Assembly (NCBI GenBank): GCA_019635315.1
Contig: JAHBZT010000003.1
Coordinates: 434,001-498,000 of the forward strand
From: Rubrivivax sp.
GTDB lineage: Bacteria; Pseudomonadota; Gammaproteobacteria; Burkholderiales; Burkholderiaceae_C
DNA: 64,000 nt
Direction of reading: 5' to 3'
The notes under the pieces are model-generated. The model saw only the letters and a program-made list of their open reading frames with translations. It made no database searches and was not told the DNA's origin. The stretch's first letter is position 1. The number at the start of each line of letters is the position of its first letter. The position numbers were made by a program, and so were the translations under genes. This document shows positions 24,530 through 32,129 of the stretch, in pieces.

Positions 24530-26461
24530 TCAGTGGCCAGTGGCTGTCCGCAGCCATGACCGGTACATCAGGACGTTCCAGAGGTATGGACTGCGGTCGA
24601 AGCGGCCGGACTGGTGCTCGTCCCACAACAGGCCGACCTTGCGGGCGTCCAACAGATCGTCGGCGTGTGGTGACGACGGGCGCAGCAGCTCGTCGGCCCA
24701 GGCCCGCAGCGGCCCGCTCAGCCAGGCGCCCAGCGGCACCGAAAACCCGGTCTTGGGCCGTTCGATCAACGCGGGCGGCACGTGCCGGTAGAGAACCTGG
24801 CGCAGCGCCCACTTGCGCACGCCATCCCTCACCAGTGCCCTCGGTGGCAGGGCAAAGGCGAACTCCACGACGCGATGGTCGAGCATCGGGGCGCGCGTCT
24901 CCAGGCTCGCACTCATCGCGGCGCGGTCCACCTTCACCAGCAGATCGTCCGGCAGGTACTGGTGCAGGTCCCAGCGCCGCATCGCCTGCTCGGCGGGCAG
25001 GTCGTCGGCCCAGTGCTCCATCCTGAAGCCGCGGTCTGCGGCCCGAACCAGGCCGTCTTCAGGCTGCCACTGCGACATCAACCGCACATACGTCTCGCCC
25101 AGGCTGCGGCACCGCAGCAGCCTGGCGAGCCTGTGGACGCGACGCCCGTTGACGCTCTGCCTGCGATTTGCCGGCAGAGGAGCCAGCAACCGGTCCCAGG
25201 TTCGTGCCGACGGGGCTTCGAGCAGCGCTGCAGCGGTGTGGCGCACGGCCATCGGAAGGCGGCTGATGCGCGACCACAGCGCCGCCGTCAGCCCGTAGCG
25301 CGGATAGCCGGCGAACAGTTCGTCGCCCCCGTCTCCCGACAGCGCCACGGTGACATGGCGGCGGGTGAGATGCGACACCAGCGTGGTCGGGATCTGCGAG
25401 GCGTCGGCGAAAGGCTCGTCGTAGATCGTGGGCAGCCGCGGAATCAGCGTCTCGGCGTCGCGGGCCGTGACGTAGAGCTCGGTGTGCTCGGTGCCCAGGT
25501 GCCGCGCGACCTCTTGCGCGTACGGGGCCTCGTCGAACGCGGGGTCGTCGAAGCCGATCGTGTAGGTGCGCACGCGGCGCGTGCTCTGCGCCTGCATGAG
25601 CGCGACGACGGTGCTGGAGTCCACGCCGCCTGAGAGGAAGGCGCCCAGCGGCACGTCCGACACCATCTGCACCCGTACCGCCTCGGCAAGCCGCTGCTCG
25701 AGCAGGTCCACCAGCGCGCGGTCGTCGGCCGACGCCACCTCCGTGTCGGCGACCGTCTCGTTCGCGTCATCGAGCGACCAGTACGCCAGCGGCTGGGTGG
25801 ATTCGTGGCCGCCGGCGGTGATGCGCAGCCAGTGTCCGGGGGGAAGTTTGTGCACCCCGCTGTAGATGGTCCGCGGTCCCGGCACGTAGCCGAAGCGCAT
25901 GAACTCCGAGAGCGACTCCGGGTCGACACGCAGGTCGTCGCCGGCGGCGGCACGCAAGGCCTTCAGTTCGGAGCCGAAGAGGAGCCGGGCGCCGATCCTC
26001 GCGTAGTAGAGCGGTTTCTCGCCCAGCCTGTCGCGCGCCAGCGTGAGCGTACGGTCCTGCCGGTCCCACAGCGCGATGGCGAACATGCCGACCAGCCTGC
26101 GCAGCGTCGCTTCGACGCCCCAGGCCTCGACGGCGGCCAGCAGCACCTCGGTGTCGGAGTGGCCGCGCCAGCGCGGGCTGGCGCCGCTGCGCTCGAGTTC
26201 GTTTCGCAAGGCCTCGAAGTTGTAGATCTCGCCATTGAAGACGACCACGTAGCGCCCGCTGGCGCTGTGCATCGGCTGGTGCCCCTGCGGCGAGAGGTCG
26301 ATGATGCTCAGCCGCCGATGGCCCAGAGCGATGCCGGCATCGGCATCGATCCACCGGCCACTGTCGTCAGGGCCGCGGTGCACGATGGGCTCGAGCATGC
26401 AGTCGACGTCCAAAGCCGGAATGGCAACGGGCGTGGCGAGAATTCCTGCGATTCCGCACAT
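24530..26461 (-). CDS. asnB: Asparagine synthase, glutamine-hydrolysing (glycan-operon copy)
   Basis: This glutamine-dependent amidotransferase of 643 residues has the N-terminal nucleophile C2 in MCGIAGIL, a class II glutaminase domain (about 1-210, with VFNGEIYNFEALR) and a synthetase domain with the ATP-pyrophosphatase loop SGGVDSSTVVALM. SGDGGDELFAGYPRY and TRAPMLDHRVVEFAF are also typical. The family makes asparagine, but copies inside polysaccharide operons often appear to amidate a uronic acid or another carboxyl group of the repeat unit. Its position between flippase and polymerase favours that role here. The gene starts only four bases after the flippase stop. Confidence 0.92.
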   Translation of the reverse strand: MCGIAGILATPVAIPALDVDCMLEPIVHRGPDDSGRWIDADAGIALGHRRLSIIDLSPQGHQPMHSASGRYVVVFNGEIYNFEALRNELERSGASPRWRGHSDTEVLLAAVEAWGVEATLRRLVGMFAIALWDRQDRTLTLARDRLGEKPLYYARIGARLLFGSELKALRAAAGDDLRVDPESLSEFMRFGYVPGPRTIYSGVHKLPPGHWLRITAGGHESTQPLAYWSLDDANETVADTEVASADDRALVDLLEQRLAEAVRVQMVSDVPLGAFLSGGVDSSTVVALMQAQSTRRVRTYTIGFDDPAFDEAPYAQEVARHLGTEHTELYVTARDAETLIPRLPTIYDEPFADASQIPTTLVSHLTRRHVTVALSGDGGDELFAGYPRYGLTAALWSRISRLPMAVRHTAAALLEAPSARTWDRLLAPLPANRRQSVNGRRVHRLARLLRCRSLGETYVRLMSQWQPEDGLVRAADRGFRMEHWADDLPAEQAMRRWDLHQYLPDDLLVKVDRAAMSASLETRAPMLDHRVVEFAFALPPRALVRDGVRKWALRQVLYRHVPPALIERPKTGFSVPLGAWLSGPLRAWADELLRPSSPHADDLLDARKVGLLWDEHQSGRFDRSPYLWNVLMYRSWLRTATGH

Positions 26462-26465
26462 GGCG

Positions 26466-27785
26466 TCAGTCGGGTCTTGAGGTGCCGTGCGGCACCATGC
26501 CGCCCCGGCCCACCACCAGGGTGCTGGCCAGGCTGAAGGCCTGCGCGGCGAGATAGGCCGCGGCCGCGCCGTGCACGCCGTAGGCCGGTAGCCAGGCGGC
26601 GGCTAGCGCCAGGTACAGCAAGTCGCGCGGACCGATGATGAGCAGCAGCGAGCGCCACATGCGCCCCGACGACTGCACGAGCTGGTAGGCCGACAGGGCC
26701 AGCACCTCGGGCACGACGGAGGCGAGCAGGATCAGCAGCACGGCCTGGCCGGCCGCGAACTGCGACCCGTAGCTCGACATGATCGGTGCGGCCAGCAAGG
26801 CCGCCGCGCCGGCGACCACGAGGCACAGCAACGCGCTCGCCGCCATGTTGGCCCAGAAGACCTGGCGGTATTCATGCACCCTGCGCTGCCCCCTCAGCCG
26901 GCTCAGGACCGAGAAGCTCACGCTGTTGAGCATGATGGGCAACTGGACAACCACGAGCCGGATCTGCGTGGCCGCCATGAACAGCCCCGCAAGCTGCAGT
27001 CCACCGGGTTCCCGCGCCACCAGGGCCGTCACCAGCCAGTGGCAGGGCAGCGTGACCAGGCTCGCCAGGCCGGCCGGCAGCGTGAAACGCAGCAGCGCGC
27101 GCCACTGCGCCTTGCCGACCTGCCCGGCCGCGGGGATCCGGTGCTCGCGCCGCACGGCACCCAGCGCGTTCGCGTACAGGGCCAGCCGGCAGGCCATGGA
27201 CAGCACGAAGCCCACCACCGCGCCGTCCAGGCCGTAGAGCCACGCGCCCAGCCCGGTCAGCAGGAGGTGGGCGAGTCCCGACAGCACGCCGACACGGCTG
27301 ACGTGGCGAAAGGCGCCGAAACCCTCCAGCGCGCCGTTCATGTAGACGGCGAGCGTCTGGCAGGCCACGGCCACGCCGGCCCAGGCCAGGTGCGGTGCCA
27401 GTTGCGGCTGTCCCAGCAGGTGCGTCGCCAGCGGCCCCGAGCCCAGCGCCAGGCCGGCCGCCATCAGGCCGGCCATGGCCAGGGTCAGCTGCCCGCACAT
27501 GCGGAGCACCCCCGCCACCTGGCCAGGATCCGAGTGCAGATGCTCGCCGACGAACTTGGTCGCCGTCAGCGAGGTCCCTGCCTGTGCCAGGCCGGCGGCC
27601 GACATCACGGTGGTCGCCATCACGGCATAGGCTCCGAAGGACTCCAGCCCGACCAGCCGTGCCACGACCACGGTCGACAGGAGCACCGACCCCTGGAGGC
27701 CGATCGTGTTCAGCGCCTTCCAGACCAAGCTGCCCAGCAGCTCGGACTGGAAGACCCGAGCGAGCCGGTGCGCGCCCTGCTTCAC
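26466..27785 (-). CDS. Wzx-like oligosaccharide flippase
   Basis: This 439-residue membrane protein has about 12 helices of the polysaccharide biosynthesis (MOP) family. It begins with a short basic stretch and SLVWKALNTIGLQGSVLLST, then VVVARLVGLESFGAYAVMAT, a region well kept in Wzx proteins, and GTSLTATKFVGEHLHSDPGQ. It moves the completed undecaprenyl-linked repeat to the periplasm for Wzy. Its partners are all in the same operon: polymerase, Wzz-like and Wza-like genes. The start ATG at 27785 lies 40 bases after the Wzz-like gene. This is a more typical Wzx than the protein at 2068-3381. Confidence 0.82.
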   Translation of the reverse strand: MKQGAHRLARVFQSELLGSLVWKALNTIGLQGSVLLSTVVVARLVGLESFGAYAVMATTVMSAAGLAQAGTSLTATKFVGEHLHSDPGQVAGVLRMCGQLTLAMAGLMAAGLALGSGPLATHLLGQPQLAPHLAWAGVAVACQTLAVYMNGALEGFGAFRHVSRVGVLSGLAHLLLTGLGAWLYGLDGAVVGFVLSMACRLALYANALGAVRREHRIPAAGQVGKAQWRALLRFTLPAGLASLVTLPCHWLVTALVAREPGGLQLAGLFMAATQIRLVVVQLPIMLNSVSFSVLSRLRGQRRVHEYRQVFWANMAASALLCLVVAGAAALLAAPIMSSYGSQFAAGQAVLLILLASVVPEVLALSAYQLVQSSGRMWRSLLLIIGPRDLLYLALAAAWLPAYGVHGAAAAYLAAQAFSLASTLVVGRGGMVPHGTSRPD

Positions 27786-27825
27786 GGCCGCCTTTCGGCT
27801 GTCCGTCGATTCGCGTCGGCACGCA

Positions 27826-28929
27826 TCAGGGCCGCCGGTCCGTGCGCAGCAGCACCCAGCCGGCCAGCAGCAGCGCGGTCACGATGGTCGCGGCAACGGC
27901 GATCAGCGCGCGCGGCGGGCGGCTCTTGCGCTCCGGCGGCGTGGCGGCGTCGACGACCTGGATCTGCGCACCTTCGCGACTCTCGTCGACGCGTGCCACC
28001 TCGAACTGCCTGGCGTAAACCTCGAACAGGGCCTCCTGGTACTTGAACTCGCGGTAGCGGCTGACATAGTCCGGTCCGCCGGTCTCCGAGGGCGGCTGCT
28101 CGACACGCGCCAGCTGTTGCCGCAGGGCAGTGAGCGTGGCCAGCTGCTGCCGGACCTCGGGCGCGTTCTCCGTCAGCCGGTCGCGCAGCGCCTGCAGCCG
28201 GACCTCGGCGGCTGTGATCTCGGCCTTCAATCGTGCGAAGCTCTCTGCGGCAGCCCTCGGTTCGGCCCGCAGTGCGCCGGCATTGAAGCCGCTGGACTGC
28301 AGCGCAGTCTGCGCGGCGATCAGCCGCGCATGCGTCATCTGGAGCTGTTGTTCGAAGAACGCGCGGCGCTGCTGCGCCTCGCCAACGGCCAGGGAGGCGG
28401 TCAGGCGACGCAGTTCCTCGACATAGCGATTGGCAATCTCCGCCGCCCTTTGGGGGCTGCGGTCGTCCACTTCCACCGAGATCAGCCCGTCCCTGCGGCC
28501 CAGCGTGACACGTGTGTTCTTCGTCAGGCGCTTGCGGGCATCGGTGCGATAGTCCTCGTCGTAAACGGTGACCAGATCGAACTGATCGATGAGCCTGTCG
28601 CTGATGGTCACGCTCTGCACCAGCGACGCATACAGTTCGCCGAGGTTGCGCCCTGCGCCTGCGCCGGCCAGGCTGGCGAGTTGGCCCAGCGAGGCCAGTG
28701 CCGCCGCCGCCGTGCTCTGCGCCTGCTGCGGTGGCATGAAGGTGACCTTGGCGGTGAAGGTCGGCGGAATCAGGAATGCCACGCCGAGCGCCACCACGCC
28801 GGCCGCCAGCGGCGCCGCCACCAGCAGACCGAGGTTCTCCCGGAGCACCTGCCAGGTTTCGGCCAGCGTGCGTCCCTGCGCGTAGTCGTCCGCTTCGGCG
28901 GCCATCGGCGAAGCTTGGGATTGGTCCAT
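27826..28929 (-). CDS. Wzz-like polysaccharide chain-length determinant
   Basis: This polysaccharide co-polymerase has 367 residues. The N-terminal helix is ENLGLLVAAPLAAGVVALGV (about 30-52), followed by the periplasmic beta-strands FTAKVTFMPPQQAQST. A long coiled-coil region follows (about 170-290, with QQRRAFFEQQLQMTHARLIA and LQALRDRLTENAPEVRQQLA), then a C-terminal helix RALIAVAATIVTALLLAGWV. The tail after it is very short and has no Walker A tyrosine-kinase domain, so it is a Wzz- or KpsE-type protein rather than Wzc. It would set chain length with the Wzy-like polymerase and couple to the Wza-like exporter immediately upstream. Confidence 0.88.
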   Translation of the reverse strand: MDQSQASPMAAEADDYAQGRTLAETWQVLRENLGLLVAAPLAAGVVALGVAFLIPPTFTAKVTFMPPQQAQSTAAAALASLGQLASLAGAGAGRNLGELYASLVQSVTISDRLIDQFDLVTVYDEDYRTDARKRLTKNTRVTLGRRDGLISVEVDDRSPQRAAEIANRYVEELRRLTASLAVGEAQQRRAFFEQQLQMTHARLIAAQTALQSSGFNAGALRAEPRAAAESFARLKAEITAAEVRLQALRDRLTENAPEVRQQLATLTALRQQLARVEQPPSETGGPDYVSRYREFKYQEALFEVYARQFEVARVDESREGAQIQVVDAATPPERKSRPPRALIAVAATIVTALLLAGWVLLRTDRRP

Positions 28930-28945
28930 TCCGGAAGCCTCGCGA

Positions 28946-30853
28946 TCAGTTCAGCGCGGACCGGATGCCCGCCGAGCCCACGCCCAGCTGGAACAGCAGC
29001 AGCGTGAAGTCGCGTGCGGTTTGCAGGAATGTCGAGCGGTCGAGTTCCTCCGGTACGAAGATGGTGTCGCCCGGCTCCGTCGGCACGTTCGCGATGCGGT
29101 TGCTGCGCCAGAAGCCGCCGGCGCTCTGGCGGCTGCTGATGACATGGCCGTTCGCCCGGACCACGAAGACACTGCCCTCGTCCGCACCCTTGGTCGGCCC
29201 GCCTGCAAGGCGCAGGTAGTCGCCGAGCGCGCGCCCCGGGGAGTAAAGGTAGTTGCCGGCATTGAAGACGCTGCCGAAGACGCCGACCGAGGTCGGCTGT
29301 GCCGGCACGTAGATGCGATCCTGGTCTTCCACCAACAGGTCCGGCAGCGTGGTCGAATCGGGTGTCATCTGCAGCACGACGCGGCCGCTGGGCTTCAGTG
29401 CACGCAGCCGCTCGACCAGCCGACCGATGGCCGCCGACTGGGCGGCCTGGTTAGCGGCGTCGTCGGCAGTGCTGACCCGCTTGCTTGCAGAGCTGCGGAT
29501 GAAGTCCGTCTCGAGGTCGCGCAACGCGCGGTCGTAGTTCTCGATCTGTGCCAGGCGCACGCTCTCGCGCGTGAACTGCACGCCATACAGGTACGCCGAC
29601 TGCGTCAGCCCGCCCGCGGCACGCAACGCATCCGCCAGCGTGCTGCCTGGCGGAAGCACGTACTCGCCGGGCGCACCGACCTCGCCTTCCACCTTGACGC
29701 GCCGGTTCTGCCGCTCGACCGACAGCGCGGAGTCGACGGCGCTGAAGACCCGCACCATGTCGCCGTTGGCCAGTTGCATCGACTCGTTCTCCGGCAGCGG
29801 AAGCTGAGTGATGCGATTCGCGTTGCGGGCCTCCAGCCGCTCCAGGGCGACCCTGGAGCGGTCCGCGACGGGACTGAACCCGCCGGCCATCGCGAGCAGG
29901 TCACGGAGGGTTTCGCTGGGACGAAGTTCGAAGACCGCTTGCTTGTTGACGCTGCCACGAACGGCAACCTGAGGCCCGACCGCCGCGACGTGCACGACGT
30001 CATCCGGCTGAACCACATGGTCTCCGGTCCTATCGCCACGCAGCAACAGGTCATAAAGATCCAGAGTGGCCACGGTTCGCCCGCCGCGGCGGAGTTCGAT
30101 GCTCCGGAAACTGCCCTCCGCGGCTGGACCGCCGGCGCGAATCACCGCGTTCATCACCGTCGACAGGCCGCTGACGACGTAGGCGCCGGGCCGCTGGACG
30201 AAGCCGGTCACGAAGACGCGTACCCCGCGCAGGCGGCCCAGCGAGGCACTCAGCTCGAAGTTCCGGAAGGTCTGGGAGACCCGCCGCGACAGCGTGGGCT
30301 GCAGTTCGTCGTAGCGAAGGCCCGCCACCAGAACCGGGCCGACGCGCGGGATCGTGACGCGCCCGCTGCGGTCGACCGTCAGGCGCAGGTCGGCGTCTAC
30401 CGAGCCCCAGATGTTGACCAGGATCTCGTCACCCGACTGGATGATGTAGTCGGCCGGTACCCCCGGGCCATGGTCCGCCGTGCCGGTGACCAGTTCTTGC
30501 ACGAGGTCGCTACCGTACCGCGTGAGTTCGACGAAAGTCTCGAACTCGCTCGGCCGGGCAGGTGGTGCGGGGGGCAGCCTGGTCGCTCCGGGCCGCGGCG
30601 CCGCTTCCAGGGATGGGATGGCCTGGACGCTATCGACGTCGCCCTGGCGGAGCCGTATCGGCGCTCCGGGCAGCCCGGCGGTCGAATCGGCCATGCCGGT
30701 CGGGCCGGGCGAGGGCGCGGGCGTCCCTGAGGGCGACTGGGCTTGCGCGGTGCCTCCGGCGAGTGCGACGAGGACCACGGTCGCGGCTGCCAGAGCCCTG
30801 AAGGCAACGAAACGTCGCTCGAGCGGCGCGCCGTCGTGCTTGCAGTGGAGCAT
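28946..30853 (-). CDS. Wza-like polysaccharide export protein with SLBB domains
   Basis: This is an outer-membrane or periplasmic polysaccharide exporter of 635 residues. A signal peptide (AFRALAAATVVLVALAGGTA) ends near AQAQ; there is no clear lipobox, unlike E. coli Wza. After a Pro-rich stretch, the Poly_export domain reads DYIIQSGDEILVNIWGSVDA with GRVTIPRVGPVLVAGL. At least three SLBB-type repeats follow, as in VFVTGFVQRPGAYVVSGLST, VRGSVNKQAVFELRPSETLR and VKVEGEVGAPGEYVLPPGST. The ATG at 30853 is the first that gives a signal peptide. It is the first gene of the minus-strand operon and faces the WecA-like gene across a 133-base divergent promoter region. Confidence 0.92.
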   Translation of the reverse strand: MLHCKHDGAPLERRFVAFRALAAATVVLVALAGGTAQAQSPSGTPAPSPGPTGMADSTAGLPGAPIRLRQGDVDSVQAIPSLEAAPRPGATRLPPAPPARPSEFETFVELTRYGSDLVQELVTGTADHGPGVPADYIIQSGDEILVNIWGSVDADLRLTVDRSGRVTIPRVGPVLVAGLRYDELQPTLSRRVSQTFRNFELSASLGRLRGVRVFVTGFVQRPGAYVVSGLSTVMNAVIRAGGPAAEGSFRSIELRRGGRTVATLDLYDLLLRGDRTGDHVVQPDDVVHVAAVGPQVAVRGSVNKQAVFELRPSETLRDLLAMAGGFSPVADRSRVALERLEARNANRITQLPLPENESMQLANGDMVRVFSAVDSALSVERQNRRVKVEGEVGAPGEYVLPPGSTLADALRAAGGLTQSAYLYGVQFTRESVRLAQIENYDRALRDLETDFIRSSASKRVSTADDAANQAAQSAAIGRLVERLRALKPSGRVVLQMTPDSTTLPDLLVEDQDRIYVPAQPTSVGVFGSVFNAGNYLYSPGRALGDYLRLAGGPTKGADEGSVFVVRANGHVISSRQSAGGFWRSNRIANVPTEPGDTIFVPEELDRSTFLQTARDFTLLLFQLGVGSAGIRSALN

Positions 30854-30861
30854 CTGAAGTC

Positions 30862-30882
30862 GTCTCGGGAGAAGCCCGAGAC
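30862..30882 (-). promoter_or_regulatory. Leader stem-loop next to the start codon of the Wza-like gene
   Basis: GTCTCGGG (30862-30869) and CCCGAGAC (30875-30882) form a perfect 8-bp stem with a 5-base loop. It ends 9 bases before the ATG, where a ribosome site would be expected, and no Shine-Dalgarno sequence is otherwise visible. It could control translation of the first gene of the operon. Confidence 0.45.
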
Positions 30883-30902
30883 CTGGAGAAAAGGCGGGCG
30901 CG

Positions 30903-30908
30903 ATTTTA
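30903..30908 (-). promoter_or_regulatory. Possible -10 box of the minus-strand glycan operon
   Basis: The minus strand reads TAAAAT about 50 bases before the Wza-like start, in one of the few AT-rich spots of the divergent region. No good -35 box is seen at 16-18 bases, so an activator may be needed. Confidence 0.4.
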
Positions 30909-30973
30909 TGCGGCGTTCGTCTGGGGCCCTCGTGGGGTGCGTGAAGCAGGGCGGGCCGCGGGTGGCGCAGGCC

Positions 30974-30979
30974 TACAAT
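30974..30979 (+). promoter_or_regulatory. Likely -10 box for a leaderless transcript of the WecA-like gene
   Basis: TACAAT ends seven bases before the GTG start at 30987, which would put transcription start at or beside the first codon. The same spacing occurs at the GST gene (35074-35079). The -35 region is not recognisable. Confidence 0.5.
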
Positions 30980-30986
30980 TCGCGCC

Positions 30987-32129
30987 GTGTTCACGCTGTT
31001 TGTCGCCTTCTTCGCGTCGCTCATGCTGACGCTTCTGGTCGTGCGCCTGTCCAAGGTCCACGGCCACCTGTCGCTCGACCACGACACCTCCGGCCCGCAG
31101 AAATTCCACGCCCGCCCGGTGCCACGCATCGGCGGCCTGGGCATCTACATCGGCCTGCTCGTCGCCGCCGGCACGATGGTCTTCACGTCCCCCGACCCCG
31201 CCGGCCGCTGGGCCTTCGCGCTGCTGGCCTGCGGCCTGCCGGCCTTCGCGGCCGGGCTGATCGAAGATGTCACCAAACGTGTCAGCCCGGGCAAGCGCCT
31301 GGCGGCCACGGCCTTCTCGGCGCTGCTGGCGGTGTGGGTGCTGGGCGCGGCGATCACACGCACCGACATCCCGGGGCTCGAGTGGGTGGTCGGCTTCGCG
31401 CTCGGCTCGACGCTGCTGACGGTGTTCGCGGTCGCCGGCATCGCCAATTCGGTGAACATCATCGACGGCTTCAACGGGCTGGCGTCGATGTGCGTGGTGA
31501 TCATGCTCACGGCGCTGGCCTACGTGGCCTTCCAGGTGGAGGACCACTTCGTCGCCACGCTGGCGCTGGCCGGCATCGGCGCCGTGCTGGGCTTCTTCAT
31601 CTGGAACTTCCCGGCCGGCCTGATCTTCCTGGGCGACGGCGGCGCCTATTTCCTGGGCTTCTACGTCGCCGAGCTGTCGATCCTGCTGCTGGCGCGCAAC
31701 GGCACGGTGTCGCCGATCTTCCCGCTGCTGGTGTGCATCTATCCGGTCTTCGAGACGCTGTTCTCCATCTACCGGCGCCGCTTCATCCGCGCCGTGCCGC
31801 CCAGCATGCCGGACGGCATCCACCTGCACTCGCTGATCTACCGCCGCGTCATGCGCTGGGCGGTCGGCGACGCGCGCAGCGTGAAGGCGCTGACGCGGCG
31901 CAACTCGATGACCTCGCCCTACCTGTGGCTGCTGTGCATGTTCTCGGTCGTGCCGGCGGTGCTGTTCTGGGACAACACGCCGGTGCTGATGCTGTTCCTG
32001 CTGCTGTTCGTGGTCACCTACGTGGGCCTGTACTGGCGCATCGTGCGCTTCAAGTCCCCGCGCTGGATGCGTGCGCTGGCCACCCGGCCACGGCCTTTGG
32101 AGGACGAGGGGATAATCCGGCGTTCATGA
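30987..32129 (+). CDS. WecA/MraY-family undecaprenyl-phosphate sugar-1-phosphate transferase
   Basis: This polytopic membrane enzyme of 380 residues has about ten helices and starts lipid-linked glycan synthesis by adding a HexNAc-1-phosphate to undecaprenyl phosphate. KFHARPVPRIGGLGIYIGLL near residues 42-62 is the first conserved loop. AAGLIEDVTKRVSPGKRL holds the acidic motif (ED in place of DD), NSVNIIDGFNGLASM and LIFLGDGGAYFLGFYVAELS are the catalytic loops, and MPDGIHLHSLIYRR is the His-rich loop typical of WecA-like enzymes. The start is a GTG at 30987 directly after a -10 box. It faces the Wza-like operon and is its best candidate initiator. Confidence 0.9.
   Translation: MFTLFVAFFASLMLTLLVVRLSKVHGHLSLDHDTSGPQKFHARPVPRIGGLGIYIGLLVAAGTMVFTSPDPAGRWAFALLACGLPAFAAGLIEDVTKRVSPGKRLAATAFSALLAVWVLGAAITRTDIPGLEWVVGFALGSTLLTVFAVAGIANSVNIIDGFNGLASMCVVIMLTALAYVAFQVEDHFVATLALAGIGAVLGFFIWNFPAGLIFLGDGGAYFLGFYVAELSILLLARNGTVSPIFPLLVCIYPVFETLFSIYRRRFIRAVPPSMPDGIHLHSLIYRRVMRWAVGDARSVKALTRRNSMTSPYLWLLCMFSVVPAVLFWDNTPVLMLFLLLFVVTYVGLYWRIVRFKSPRWMRALATRPRPLEDEGIIRRS
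32111..32116 (+). promoter_or_regulatory. Possible internal -10 box before rhlE
   Basis: GATAAT lies inside the end of the WecA-like gene and ends nine bases before the rhlE ATG. It is similar in placement to the TACAAT and TACACT boxes at 30974 and 35074. Confidence 0.35.

Noticed and set aside
27826-28929. Wzc-type tyrosine kinase
   Set aside because: There is no Walker A/B domain or Tyr-rich tail after the second membrane helix.
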